Of a DNA stretch of 64,000 nucleotides, positions 11,412 to 19,855 are shown in pieces. The stretch's first letter is position 1, and every line of letters starts with the position of its first letter. Origin of the DNA: Candidatus Thiodictyon syntrophicum (lineage in GTDB: Bacteria > Pseudomonadota > Gammaproteobacteria > Chromatiales > Chromatiaceae); NCBI RefSeq assembly GCF_002813775.1, contig NZ_CP020370.1, positions 1 to 64,000 of the forward strand, given 5' to 3'. The position numbers were made by a program, and so were the translations under genes. The notes under the pieces were generated by a model. That model saw only the letters and a program-made list of their open reading frames with translations, ran no database searches and was not told the DNA's origin.

Positions 11412-12815
11412 ATGGCCGACGTCCTGAAGATGATCAAAGAACATGAGGTCAAGTTCGTTGACCTTCGCTTTACGGATACCAGGGGCAAGGAGCAGCATGT
11501 GTCCATGCCGGCGTCGCTCGTCGACGAGGACATGTTCAAGGACGGCAAGATGTTCGATGGGTCCTCGATCGCGGGTTGGAAAGGCATCCAAGAGTCGGAC
11601 ATGGTGTTGATGCCCGAGGCATCGACCGCCGTGATGGACCCCTTTGCCGACGAAAATACCCTGATCATCCGCTGCGACATCCTCGAGCCGAACACCATGC
11701 AGGGCTACGAGCGCGATCCGCGCTCCGTCGCCAAGCGCGCCGAGGCCTACCTGAAGTCGACCGGGATCGCCGACACCGCCTTTTTCGGCCCCGAGCTCGA
11801 ATTTTTCGTGTTCGACGACGTCCGCTGGGGCGCGAACATGGGTGGGTGTTTCTACAAGGTCGATTCCGACGAGGCCGAGTGGAACTCCGAGCGCGTCTTC
11901 GAGGACGGCAACATGGGGCATCGGCCCGGGGTCAAGGGCGGCTATTTCCCGGTGCCGCCGGTCGATTCCCTGAACGACCTGCGCGCCGCCATGTGCCTGG
12001 CGCTCGAAGAGATGGGCGTGCCGGTCGAGGTTCACCACCATGAGGTGGCGACCGCGGGCCAGTGTGAGATCGGCACCCAGTTCACGTCCCTGGTCAAGCG
12101 GGCGGACTGGAACCAGATTCAGAAGTACGTGTGCTGGAATGTCGCCCACGGTTGGGGCAAGACCGTGACCTTCATGCCCAAGCCGATGGTCGGCGACAAC
12201 GGCACCGGGATGCACGTCCACCAGTCGCTCAGCAAGGATGGGGTGAACCTGTTTTCCGGCGACAAGTACGGCGGCCTGTCCGAGATGGCGCTCTACTACA
12301 TCGGCGGCATCATCAAGCACGCCCGGGCTCTGAATGCCTTCACTAACGCCTCCACCAACTCCTACAAGCGGCTGGTTCCCGGCTTCGAGGCCCCGGTCAT
12401 GCTCGCCTACTCGGCCCGCAACCGCTCGGCCTCGATCCGTATCCCGCACGTGTCCAGCCCCAAGGCCCGCCGGATCGAGGTCCGTTTCCCGGATTGCACC
12501 GGTAACCCCTACCTTTCCTTTGCGGCCATGATGATGGCCGGGCTCGACGGGATTCAGAACAAGATCCACCCCGGCGATCCGATGGACAAGGACCTCTACG
12601 ATCTGCCGCCCGAGGAGGAAAAGGCCATCCCGACCGTGTGCCATGCCCTTGACATGGCGCTCGCCGAGCTCGACAAGGACCGGGAGTTCCTGACCGCGGG
12701 TGGGGTCTTCACCGATGATCTGATCGACGCCTACATCGCGCTGAAGATGCACGAGGTCACGCGGCTGCGCATGACCACCCATCCGGTCGAGTTCGACCTG
12801 TACTACAGCCTCTAG
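11412..12815 (+). CDS. glnA: Glutamine synthetase, type I
   Basis: GlnA makes glutamine from glutamate, ammonia and ATP. The start is the ATG at 11412, with TTGGAG upstream, giving [20 protein letters not shown] and 467 residues, close to the E. coli protein. An upstream in-frame start at 11370 would add 14 unconserved residues. Visible motifs include FDGSSIAGW, the metal-binding regions ([21 protein letters not shown]), GTGMHVHQS and NRSASIRIP. The tyrosine in [10 protein letters not shown] is the expected adenylylation site. The context (NtrC-like sites, sigma-54 promoter, downstream ntrBC) indicates nitrogen-responsive transcription. Confidence 0.98.
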   Translation: MADVLKMIKEHEVKFVDLRFTDTRGKEQHVSMPASLVDEDMFKDGKMFDGSSIAGWKGIQESDMVLMPEASTAVMDPFADENTLIIRCDILEPNTMQGYERDPRSVAKRAEAYLKSTGIADTAFFGPELEFFVFDDVRWGANMGGCFYKVDSDEAEWNSERVFEDGNMGHRPGVKGGYFPVPPVDSLNDLRAAMCLALEEMGVPVEVHHHEVATAGQCEIGTQFTSLVKRADWNQIQKYVCWNVAHGWGKTVTFMPKPMVGDNGTGMHVHQSLSKDGVNLFSGDKYGGLSEMALYYIGGIIKHARALNAFTNASTNSYKRLVPGFEAPVMLAYSARNRSASIRIPHVSSPKARRIEVRFPDCTGNPYLSFAAMMMAGLDGIQNKIHPGDPMDKDLYDLPPEEEKAIPTVCHALDMALAELDKDREFLTAGGVFTDDLIDAYIALKMHEVTRLRMTTHPVEFDLYYSL

Positions 12816-12842
12816 AACCCCGGGGCCTCGACCCGGCGCGTT

Positions 12843-12869
12843 GGCGGTGCCCCGAAACGGGGTGCCGCC
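12843..12869 (+). terminator. Hairpin downstream of glnA
   Basis: An 11-pair stem (GGCGGTGCCCC with GGGGTGCCGCC, including two G-U pairs) closes a GAAAC loop 27 bases behind the glnA stop. No T-run follows, so it may be an attenuating or mRNA-stabilising hairpin rather than a full terminator. Confidence 0.45.
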
Positions 12870-12910
12870 TCCACGTTGAGTCAGAGGCCCGACTCGACTA
12901 TCCTGTGTCG

Positions 12911-13420
12911 ATGATCAGGATACTGCCAGTCGTTATCTTCTTCATGTCGATCGGCGCGTCCGCGCAGGTCTTCAAATGGGTCGACGCCGATGGTCGTACC
13001 CATTTCTCCGACCGTCGCGAGCCCGACGCCCAGGCCATCGGGCTCAAGTTGCCCAAGCCGGTCGCCGGCGACCCAACGGTTTCCCCTACCGCGGCTGCGC
13101 CAAAACCAGGACCCTATTCAGCGTTCGAGATCCTGTCCCCCGAAACCAACAAGACGTTGCGGCAGCCTGAGGACACAGTGGCCGTCAGCCTGCTGCTTGA
13201 CCCGCCCTTAATGGATGGACACAAGATCGAGTTGGTCCTGGACGACGTCGCCATCCCGGTGGAGAAGTCGGCGGGGACGCAACTGAACCTTCAGGGGATC
13301 AGCTTCGGCAGCCACCGGGCCTATGCCCAGATCCGCGACCCCCAGGGTGCGGTCATTGCCGGCACCCCGATCGTGATCTTCCATCTACGCAAGCCTATTC
13401 CGCCGGGCGTGCTGCCTTAG
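12911..13420 (+). CDS. Exported DUF4124 domain protein
   Basis: A 169-residue protein with an N-terminal signal peptide (MIRILPVVIFFMSIGASA, cleaved near residue 18) followed by the DUF4124 motif QVFKWVDADGRTHFSD. The rest is a proline-rich linker (about 50-75) and a beta-rich domain that looks like an immunoglobulin-type fold (about 78-160). It is probably periplasmic. A GTG six bases upstream is possible, but the ATG at 12911 gives the better signal peptide. DUF4124 genes between glnA and ntrB recur in gammaproteobacteria, and no function is established. Confidence 0.75.
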   Translation: MIRILPVVIFFMSIGASAQVFKWVDADGRTHFSDRREPDAQAIGLKLPKPVAGDPTVSPTAAAPKPGPYSAFEILSPETNKTLRQPEDTVAVSLLLDPPLMDGHKIELVLDDVAIPVEKSAGTQLNLQGISFGSHRAYAQIRDPQGAVIAGTPIVIFHLRKPIPPGVLP

Positions 13421-13732
13421 CTGTTGCTGGTGGAATGCGCTGCCCTTGTACACCCTACGATGCCGCGTAGCCGGAAATGTGACCAAGCATTTGCGGCCAA
13501 ATACTCTTCTTAGGATCAACTGCCGACCGCGCCTTCGCGGCCGAGGCAGGACTGTGGCGCGATTATTGCTTATTTGAAGCGGGGGAGACCGGACGACCGA
13601 GGTATCGGTGCGACCGGGTCCGCGGCGCAAGTCCCCGCGGCGTCCCCTACGCAGCGATAGCCACGACCTTCTAACGCCATCCATCGGGATGAGTGTGCGC
13701 CGCCTCAGACACCCGACAGGAATATCAGCAAC
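13421..13732. other. 312-base gap before ntrB
   Basis: No gene is seen. It holds a 29-base fragment of the GCCGCAAAT repeat family at 13488-13516 and a GC-rich dyad at about 13521-13550 (CTGCC...GGCAG with CCGCG/CGCGG inside). No clear promoter was recognised. A ribosome site ACAGGA lies at about 13715. Confidence 0.5.
13488..13516 (+). repeat. Fragment of the GCCGCAAAT palindromic repeat (right end)
   Basis: The sequence runs CATTTGCGGCC then AAATACTCTTCTTAGGAT, nearly identical to the right ends of the full copies near 16.8, 30.6 and 59.5 kb. The left arm and core are missing, so this is a truncated copy. Confidence 0.7.
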
Positions 13733-14800
13733 GTGGCCACATCGCCGCTTGAACAAACGGTTCTGGATCATTTAAACACCGCGGTGATGCTCTTCGGTGC
13801 CGACCTGTGTCTGCGGTACTTGAACCCGGCGGCCGAGATGCTCTTTCAGTTCAGTGCTCGCCATGTGGTCGGTCTGCATGCCGTCCATGTGCTGCCCTGC
13901 CCGGACACCAAGGTCGAGCACCGCCTCAAAGAGGCCTTGCGCTCGCGGCAGCCCTTCACCGAGCGTGAACTCAATGTCACCCTCCTGGACGGGCGCACCA
14001 TCACGGTGAACTGTACCGTGTTACCCCTGCACCATTTCGATGCAGAGGCCGAGTTGCTGGTCGAGATACACCAGGTGGACCGACAACTGCGCATCAGCCG
14101 CGAAGAGCACCTGCTGTCTCAGCATCAGGCTACGCAGGCCCTCATCAAGGGTCTCGCCCACGAGATCAAGAATCCGCTGGGTGGTCTGCGCGGGGCCGCG
14201 CAGCTCCTGGAGCGGGAACTCCCCGACCCGGGGCTGCGCGAATACACCCGCATCATCATTGAAGAGGCCGATCGCCTGCAGGCCCTGATGAACCGCATGA
14301 TTGGGCCGAACCGGATGCCGATCCGCGTCAAGGTGAACATCCATACCGTGCTCGAGCATGTACGCGGACTGATCCTGGCGGAGAACCCGTCGGGCCCCGC
14401 GGTACAGCGCGACTATGACCCAAGCATCCCCGAGTTTACCGCCGACCAGGATCGCCTGATTCAGGCCTTGCTGAACATTGCGCGTAATGCCGCCGCCGCG
14501 GCCGGCAGGGTCGGCACCCTCGGTTTTCGCACCCGCGTGCTACGCCAATTCACCATCGGCAACCGGCGCCACCGCCTGGTATTGCTCGCGGAGGTCAGCG
14601 ATGACGGGCCCGGGATACCGGATGAGCTCAAGGACCAGATCTTCTTTCCGATGGTCTCCGGGAACCCCGGCGGCACCGGGCTGGGACTCGCCATCGCCCA
14701 GGAGCTCATCAACCAGCATGGGGGGCTGATCGAATGCGAGAGCCGCCCCGGCGAAACGCGGTTTTTCGTCTATTTGCCGTTGGAGTCCGAACATGACTAA
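13733..14800 (+). CDS. ntrB: Nitrogen regulation sensor kinase NtrB (GlnL)
   Basis: A cytoplasmic histidine kinase/phosphatase that, under PII control in known systems, phosphorylates NtrC when nitrogen is limiting. It has 355 residues and a GTG start. An N-terminal PAS domain spans about 8-120. The H-box is LAHEIKNPLGGLRGA with His143, and the ATPase domain has NIARNAAAAA (N box), DDGPGIP and GTGLGLAIAQ. No membrane segment is seen, as expected. Its 3' end overlaps the ntrC start by eight bases, so translation is probably coupled. Confidence 0.95.
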   Translation: MATSPLEQTVLDHLNTAVMLFGADLCLRYLNPAAEMLFQFSARHVVGLHAVHVLPCPDTKVEHRLKEALRSRQPFTERELNVTLLDGRTITVNCTVLPLHHFDAEAELLVEIHQVDRQLRISREEHLLSQHQATQALIKGLAHEIKNPLGGLRGAAQLLERELPDPGLREYTRIIIEEADRLQALMNRMIGPNRMPIRVKVNIHTVLEHVRGLILAENPSGPAVQRDYDPSIPEFTADQDRLIQALLNIARNAAAAAGRVGTLGFRTRVLRQFTIGNRRHRLVLLAEVSDDGPGIPDELKDQIFFPMVSGNPGGTGLGLAIAQELINQHGGLIECESRPGETRFFVYLPLESEHD

Positions 14801-16211
14801 AGAGCCCAGGGTGTGGGTGATCGACGACGACCGATCGATCCGCTGGGTCCTGGAGCGGGCACTGCGCAAGGCCGAGATGCATGTCACCTGCTTCTCCAAC
14901 GGGGTCGGCATCATGGAGGCCCTGGAACGGGAGCGGCCGGACGCCATCCTGTCGGATATACGGATGCCCGGGATCGATGGGCTGGATCTGCTGCGCCAGA
15001 TTACCGCCCGTTATCAGGGCCTGCCGGTCATCATCATGACCGCCCATTCGGATCTCGACAGCGCCGTCTCGGCCTTTCACGGCGGGGCTTTCGAATACCT
15101 CCCCAAGCCCTTCGATATCGACGAGGCCGTCTCCCAGGTCACCAGGGCCTGCCGCCGGGTGCGCAGCGATGTCCAAGAGGACCTGCCAGAGCTTGATCGG
15201 CCCGAGATCATCGGTGAGGCCCCGTCGATGCAGGAGGTCTTTCGCGCCATCGGCCGGTTGGCGCGCTCCAACATCACCGTCCTGATCAACGGCGAGTCCG
15301 GAACCGGCAAAGAACTGGTCGCCCGTGCCCTGCACCGCCACAGCCCCCGCAGCGAACGCCCTTTCATCGCGCTCAACATGGCTGCCATTCCCCGCGACCT
15401 GCTGGAATCCGAGCTCTTTGGACATGAACGCGGCGCCTTCACCGGGGCCCAGGCCAGGCGTGAGGGGCGCTTCGAGCAGGCCGACCGCGGCACCCTCTTT
15501 CTCGACGAGATTGGTGATATGCCCGCCGAACTCCAGACGCGCTTGCTGCGGGTCCTGTCCGACGGCGAATTCTATCGCGTGGGGGGCACGGCACCGATTC
15601 GGGTGGATGTGCGGATCATCGCCGCGACCCATCAGAATCTGAATGAATTGGCGCGCCAGGGGCGCTTCCGGGAGGACCTGTACCACCGCCTGAACGTCAT
15701 TCGCATCCACCTGCCGGCCCTGCGCGATCGGCGCGAGGACATTCCGCTGCTGATGCGCCATTTCCTCGTCCAGGCCGCCCGCGAGCTCGGCTGCGAGGTC
15801 AAGCTGCTGCTGCCCACCGCGGTCGACCAGCTCCAGCGCCTGGATTGGCCCGGCAACGTCCGCCAGCTCGAGAATACGGCGCGCTGGCTCACCGTCATGG
15901 CCTCCAGCAAGGAGGTCCATGCGGAAGACCTGCCGCCTGAGTTGAACGCGGTAAAATCCGACGGCGATCGGGACGAATCCTGGGAGGCGGTATTCCGGCG
16001 CTGGGCGCGCCAGAGTCTCAAGCGCGGCGAGAGCGCCCTGCTCGACCAGGCCATGCCCGCCTTCGAGACCATCCTGATTCAAACGGCCCTGGAGCACACC
16101 GGCGGGCGCCGTCAGGATGCCGCCCGGCTCCTGGGCTGGGGTCGCAATACCCTGACTCGCAAGATCAAAGAGCTTCAGCTCGATCTCGGCGGTGATCCGC
16201 AAGACGGCTGA
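14793..16211 (+). CDS. ntrC: Nitrogen regulation response regulator NtrC (GlnG)
   Basis: A sigma-54-dependent activator that turns on glnA and other nitrogen genes. The 472-residue protein has three domains: a receiver (about 5-120) with the phospho-acceptor Asp55 in ILSDIRMPG, an AAA+ domain with Walker A GESGTGKE near 167, the sigma-54 contact loop GAFTGA near 214 and FLDEIGDMP, and a C-terminal Fis-type helix-turn-helix (RRQDAARLLGWGRNTLTRKI). It overlaps ntrB by eight bases. The NtrC-like sites ahead of glnA are plausible targets. Confidence 0.96.
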   Translation: MTKEPRVWVIDDDRSIRWVLERALRKAEMHVTCFSNGVGIMEALERERPDAILSDIRMPGIDGLDLLRQITARYQGLPVIIMTAHSDLDSAVSAFHGGAFEYLPKPFDIDEAVSQVTRACRRVRSDVQEDLPELDRPEIIGEAPSMQEVFRAIGRLARSNITVLINGESGTGKELVARALHRHSPRSERPFIALNMAAIPRDLLESELFGHERGAFTGAQARREGRFEQADRGTLFLDEIGDMPAELQTRLLRVLSDGEFYRVGGTAPIRVDVRIIAATHQNLNELARQGRFREDLYHRLNVIRIHLPALRDRREDIPLLMRHFLVQAARELGCEVKLLLPTAVDQLQRLDWPGNVRQLENTARWLTVMASSKEVHAEDLPPELNAVKSDGDRDESWEAVFRRWARQSLKRGESALLDQAMPAFETILIQTALEHTGGRRQDAARLLGWGRNTLTRKIKELQLDLGGDPQDG

Positions 16212-16241
16212 CACGAATCCCAAACGCCCCAGGACTCTCCC

Positions 16242-16637
16242 ATGGACCACAGCCACATCGACCTCAAGGGCTCACAGATCGCCTCGATTACCGAGACCGA
16301 GTCCGCAATCGGCATCGTATTTTCACGCGCCCTGATCATCAAGCGGATGACCGGTTCACCGGAGCGCACCCGCTGGTGGCAGGCCGGCACACTCGTACTG
16401 GAGGACGTGGCGGCTCACCGCGGGTTGCCGCCCGGTCCCTGCCACTGTGTCGGCGGGGAGATCGATGAGAACATCTACAGCTATCGGGATATGATCCCGA
16501 TTCCGTTCTCCAGCCGGGGCCGGATTCGCTGCCTGCTGCTGCTCGAGGGACAGGACCAGCCGCTGGTGGTCGAGGCGGGTGCCGTGCGACTGGAGTTGGA
16601 GGGGGTGCCGAAATACATTGAACACCTGCGGGCCTGA
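16242..16637 (+). CDS. Uncharacterised 131-residue protein
   Basis: I do not recognise a family. The ATG at 16242 follows ntrC by 30 bases on the same strand. The protein is soluble, has no signal peptide or membrane segment, and looks beta-rich, with repeated hydrophobic strands such as RCLLLLEGQDQPLVVEAGAVRLEL split by charged turns. CHCVGGEIDEN gives the only cysteine pair. A convincing terminator follows the gene, so it could be the last gene of the ntrBC transcript. Codon use matches its neighbours, which supports a real gene. Confidence 0.6.
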   Translation: MDHSHIDLKGSQIASITETESAIGIVFSRALIIKRMTGSPERTRWWQAGTLVLEDVAAHRGLPPGPCHCVGGEIDENIYSYRDMIPIPFSSRGRIRCLLLLEGQDQPLVVEAGAVRLELEGVPKYIEHLRA

Positions 16638-16641
16638 GCGG

Positions 16642-16664
16642 CCCGCGGGGTCCTGCGGGTTTTT
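16642..16664 (+). terminator. Rho-independent terminator
   Basis: CCCGC (16642-16646) and GCGGG (16655-16659) form a GC stem directly followed by TTTTT. It lies just behind the 131-residue gene and could end transcription from ntrBC. Confidence 0.6.
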
Positions 16665-16718
16665 GCCGGTCCTGATCAGGACCTACACCATCAGCGCAAG
16701 CCGTTGACCAAAAAAGTA

Positions 16719-16880
16719 AAAAGAAGTTTAGCCGCAAATGAACGCAAATTGACGCAAATAATCTAAAGACTTGCATTTACTGCATGTTTACTGTCCGGGT
16801 GACGCCCGCGACGATTCTAACCGGCAGATTTATTTGCGCTTATTTGCGTTCATTTGCGGCGAAATACTCTTCTTGGGATA
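16719..16880 (+). repeat. GCCGCAAAT palindromic repeat, copy 1
   Basis: The left arm GCCGCAAATGAACGCAAAT (16731-16749) is the exact reverse complement of the right arm at 16842-16860, with a core of about 90 bases containing CCGGGTGACGCCCGCGACGAT. The right end reads AAATACTCTTCTTGGGAT. The element fills most of the gap between two convergent small genes. Related copies lie near 30.5, 46.7 and 59.4 kb. Confidence 0.85.
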
Positions 16881-16935
16881 CTCCGCCTCCCCCCGTGTGG
16901 GAGCCGGCGGGGTCGGGGGCGCAACGCTTACCGTG

Positions 16936-17160
16936 TCAAATGCGCGACGAACCGACGATCTGATGCGCCAGGTCCACCACGCGGTTGGCCATCGCCATAT
17001 ATTCCTGCGGATAGCCCGCCAGCGGTCCCCCGCCCGTGCCCCAGTAGTCCTTGCCGCCGACGCCATGCTCATGCTCGTAGGCGATGAACCGCTGTTGCAT
17101 CGCGTGCATCTTGTCGATCAGTGCCTGTTTCTCGGTCTTCAACGCATCAAGGTCGCTCAT
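16936..17160 (-). CDS. Uncharacterised 74-residue protein
   Basis: The ATG at 17160 has a strong ribosome site (GGGGGAGA), which picks this start from a longer open frame extending upstream. The first 30 residues are a charged amphipathic helix (MSDLDALKTEKQALIDKM). A glycine-rich middle (GVGGKDYWGTGGGPLAGY) and a second helix follow. It has no signal peptide or cysteine. I do not recognise the family; it could be a small structural or adaptor protein. It stands alone on the minus strand between the repeat copy and trmL. Confidence 0.55.
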   Translation of the reverse strand: MSDLDALKTEKQALIDKMHAMQQRFIAYEHEHGVGGKDYWGTGGGPLAGYPQEYMAMANRVVDLAHQIVGSSRI

Positions 17161-17334
17161 GAACGTCTCCCCCAGGGGGTTTGGGTCGAAAGTGGTCGGC
17201 GAATTTAGTAAATTCGGAAGTCTTAATATACCATGCAGATCCGAGCCCTGGTCAACCCGGCCCCCGACCCCGTCTACCACCCGGACCTCCCTGCGCGGGA
17301 GGGCGTCCCCACGCGCGCCCGCGCCTGACTGACA

Positions 17335-17811
17335 ATGTTCCATCTCATTCTTTACCAACCGGAAATCCCGCCGAACACCGGCAATGTGATGCGCCTGTGC
17401 GCCAACGTCGGCGCGACCCTGCACCTGATCGAGCCCCTTGGCTTCAGCCTGGATGACCGGCGCCTGCGGCGCGCCGGCCTCGACTACCGCGAATGGGCGG
17501 ACGTGCGGGTGCACGCGTGCCTGCCCGACTGCCTCGTCGGACTGCCCCACGCCCGGGTCTTCGCCCTCAGCACCCATGGCCGGGTCCGCCATGACGCGCC
17601 GGCCTATCGGGCGGGGGACTGCTTTCTGCTGGGGCCCGAGACCCGCGGCCTGCCGCGCGATCTGCTCGAGGCCCTCCCCGCCGAGCGGCGCCTGCGCCTG
17701 CCCATGCAGCCCGGCAACCGCAGCCTGAACCTGTCGAACGCGGCGGCGGTGGTCCTCTTCGAGGCGTGGCGGCAGCATGGGTTCAGCGGGGCCTGTGAGC
17801 CGGAAACCTGA
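17335..17811 (+). CDS. trmL: tRNA (cytidine(34)-2'-O)-methyltransferase TrmL
   Basis: A SPOUT-class RNA methylase of 158 residues that in E. coli methylates the ribose of the wobble base in two leucine tRNAs. Family motifs are YQPEIPPNTGNVMRLCAN at the N-terminus, LLGPETRGLP in the middle and MQPGNRSLNLSNAAAVVLFEA in the cofactor knot. The start is ATG at 17335. The next gene, hsdM, begins one base after its stop codon, which is tight for functionally unrelated genes. Confidence 0.95.
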   Translation: MFHLILYQPEIPPNTGNVMRLCANVGATLHLIEPLGFSLDDRRLRRAGLDYREWADVRVHACLPDCLVGLPHARVFALSTHGRVRHDAPAYRAGDCFLLGPETRGLPRDLLEALPAERRLRLPMQPGNRSLNLSNAAAVVLFEAWRQHGFSGACEPET

Positions 17812-17812
17812 C

Positions 17813-19855
17813 ATGAGACTCACCCAACAACAACTCGAGGCCCACCTCTGGGGCGCCGCCAACATCCTGCGCGGCAAGACCGCCGGGCAGGACTACAAGA
17901 ACTACATCCTCTCGCTGATGTTCTATAAGCGCCTGTGCGATCAGTGGGAAAACGAGGCGGACGAGGCCATCGCGGAGCTTGAGCGTCAACAGGGGCGCGC
18001 CTTCACCGAGGCGCAGAAGGCGGTCTTCCGCGCCCGCGGCGCACACCGATTCTTCATCCCCGAGGACTGTCGCTGGGGCGACATGCTGGCCGTGTCGGTC
18101 AACCTGGGCGAAGAACTCACCCTGGCCATGCGCGCCGTCGCTGACGCCAATGAGGAACTCAAAGGCGTCTTCACCGTGGACTGGAATCAGCCGGCCCCGG
18201 ACGGGTCCGGCCGCCCGCTCATCCCCAATGAGGTGGTCTACGCGCTGATCCAGCACTTCAACAGCCACGACCTGTCCAACGCCAGCGTCCCCCCCGATGT
18301 GCTGGGCGGCGCCTACCAGTATCTGCTGAAGAAATTCGCCGACGACGCCGGGGCCAAGGCCGGCGAATTCTTCACCCCGCCCGAGGTCGTGGACACCCTG
18401 GTGCACATCCTGGAGCCACAGCCCGGCGACACCATCTACGACCCCACCTGCGGCAGCGGCGGTATGTTGGTCCATTCGGCCGACTTCTTGCGCGAGCAGG
18501 GCCACCGAGCAACTGCGGCCCAATATTTCGGCCAGGAGATGAACTGGAGCAACGCCGCCATCGGCAAGATCAACTCCGTGCTGCACGGGTTGGAGGCCCA
18601 GATCGTCGCGGGCGCCAGCACCATCACCGACCCGGCCTTTCGGGGCGCCGCGGGCAAGGTGCGCAAGTTCTCGCTGGTGCTGGCCAATTTCCCCTTCTCC
18701 GATGAATTCTGGTGGCTCAAGCCCGAATTCCAGACGGACGACAAGAAGAAAAAGGACAAGCTCAAAAAGGAGACCTTCGGCAAGGAAGGCTACAAAGACC
18801 CCTTCGGGCGCTTCGGGCGCGGCACCGCCTTCAAGGCCCCGCCGGCGGGCTATGGAGACTATGCCTTCATCCTGCACTGTCTCGCCTCGCTCACCGACAC
18901 CGGTCGCGCCGGTGTCGTCTGCCCGCAAGGCGTCCTGTTCCGCGGTCAGCCCGAGGTCGAGGAAGAGACCGGCGAGTTCGACGATGAAGGCAACCCCAAG
19001 GTCAAGCGCCGCAAGGCCGACGACGAGCACCTGATCCGTCGCGCCTTGCTCGAATCACGGCTCATCGACGCCGTGATCTCGCTGCCGCTCAATGTCTTTT
19101 ACGGTGCGGGCGTGCCGGCCTGTCTGCTGATCCTCAAAAAGCAGCGCCCACCCGAGCGGCACGACCAGGTGCTGCTGGTCTATGCCGCCCGCCACTACCG
19201 CGAACTCTCCAACCAGAACGAACTCCGCCCGCAGGACCTGATGCGCATCCTGGTCCATGCGCACGCCTATGGCGACCCGGCCAAGGTGCCGGACCTGGTG
19301 GCCCAGCACAGCCGGCGCATCGGCAAACAGATCGACGCCCGCGAGACCGATGAGGTGGAACGTCTGGAGGCCGAATACGCCGACTGGGCCGACACGCTCA
19401 CCCGACTGGAGACCCAACTGACCAAGGATAGTGCGGCGCTGGCCAACCTCACCGCCGGGGCCATCAGGGACAAGGCGAAGGTCGGACTCGCCCGGCTCCA
19501 GGCCCAGCGTGACCGGGCCGCCGCCAAGGTGGCCGAGCGCGACGAGAAGATCGCCGAGACTCGGCGCCGTGCAGATGACGACCGGCGCGATGTTGAAGTG
19601 TTCGGCGCCGAGTTGGGCGCGATCTACGGCGACCCGGACGAACTGATCAAGCACGCACGGGTCGTCGGCATTGATGAGGTCGAGGAAAACGAATTCAATC
19701 TGAATATTCCGCGGTATGTGGATACCTTTGACCCGGAGCCGCGGGTGGAGGTCAAGGACGCGCTGACGGCGCTCAGAGATGCTGAGAGTGCTCTGAAATC
19801 CGCCGAGGGCCAATTGCTAGCCTTGTTGCGGGGAGCGGGCTATGAAGCCAAGTGA
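17813..19855 (+). CDS. hsdM: Type I restriction-modification system, DNA methyltransferase subunit
   Basis: HsdM methylates adenine at the site chosen by HsdS. From the ATG at 17813 the protein has 680 residues and begins MRLTQQQLEAHLWGAANIL, the usual HsdM N-terminus; an upstream start at 17777 would lie inside trmL. The cofactor motif is DPTCGSGGML and the catalytic motif is NFPF, an accepted N-x-P-F form. The C-terminal third (about 500-680) is rich in charged helices and probably coiled coil. The gene overlaps hsdS by 14 bases. With hsdS broken, its target choice is in doubt. Confidence 0.95.
   Translation: MRLTQQQLEAHLWGAANILRGKTAGQDYKNYILSLMFYKRLCDQWENEADEAIAELERQQGRAFTEAQKAVFRARGAHRFFIPEDCRWGDMLAVSVNLGEELTLAMRAVADANEELKGVFTVDWNQPAPDGSGRPLIPNEVVYALIQHFNSHDLSNASVPPDVLGGAYQYLLKKFADDAGAKAGEFFTPPEVVDTLVHILEPQPGDTIYDPTCGSGGMLVHSADFLREQGHRATAAQYFGQEMNWSNAAIGKINSVLHGLEAQIVAGASTITDPAFRGAAGKVRKFSLVLANFPFSDEFWWLKPEFQTDDKKKKDKLKKETFGKEGYKDPFGRFGRGTAFKAPPAGYGDYAFILHCLASLTDTGRAGVVCPQGVLFRGQPEVEEETGEFDDEGNPKVKRRKADDEHLIRRALLESRLIDAVISLPLNVFYGAGVPACLLILKKQRPPERHDQVLLVYAARHYRELSNQNELRPQDLMRILVHAHAYGDPAKVPDLVAQHSRRIGKQIDARETDEVERLEAEYADWADTLTRLETQLTKDSAALANLTAGAIRDKAKVGLARLQAQRDRAAAKVAERDEKIAETRRRADDDRRDVEVFGAELGAIYGDPDELIKHARVVGIDEVEENEFNLNIPRYVDTFDPEPRVEVKDALTALRDAESALKSAEGQLLALLRGAGYEAK

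Noticed and set aside
11409-12782. Long open frame on the minus strand across glnA
   Set aside because: It mirrors the glnA codons in a GC-rich gene, has low-complexity composition and no recognisable domain; glnA itself is certain.
13521-13550. GC-rich dyad before ntrB considered as a terminator
   Set aside because: There is no T-run and the stem is interrupted; it is noted only in the gap description.
14709-16256. 515-codon minus-strand open frame opposite ntrC
   Set aside because: It is a shadow of ntrC, which has all three expected domains.
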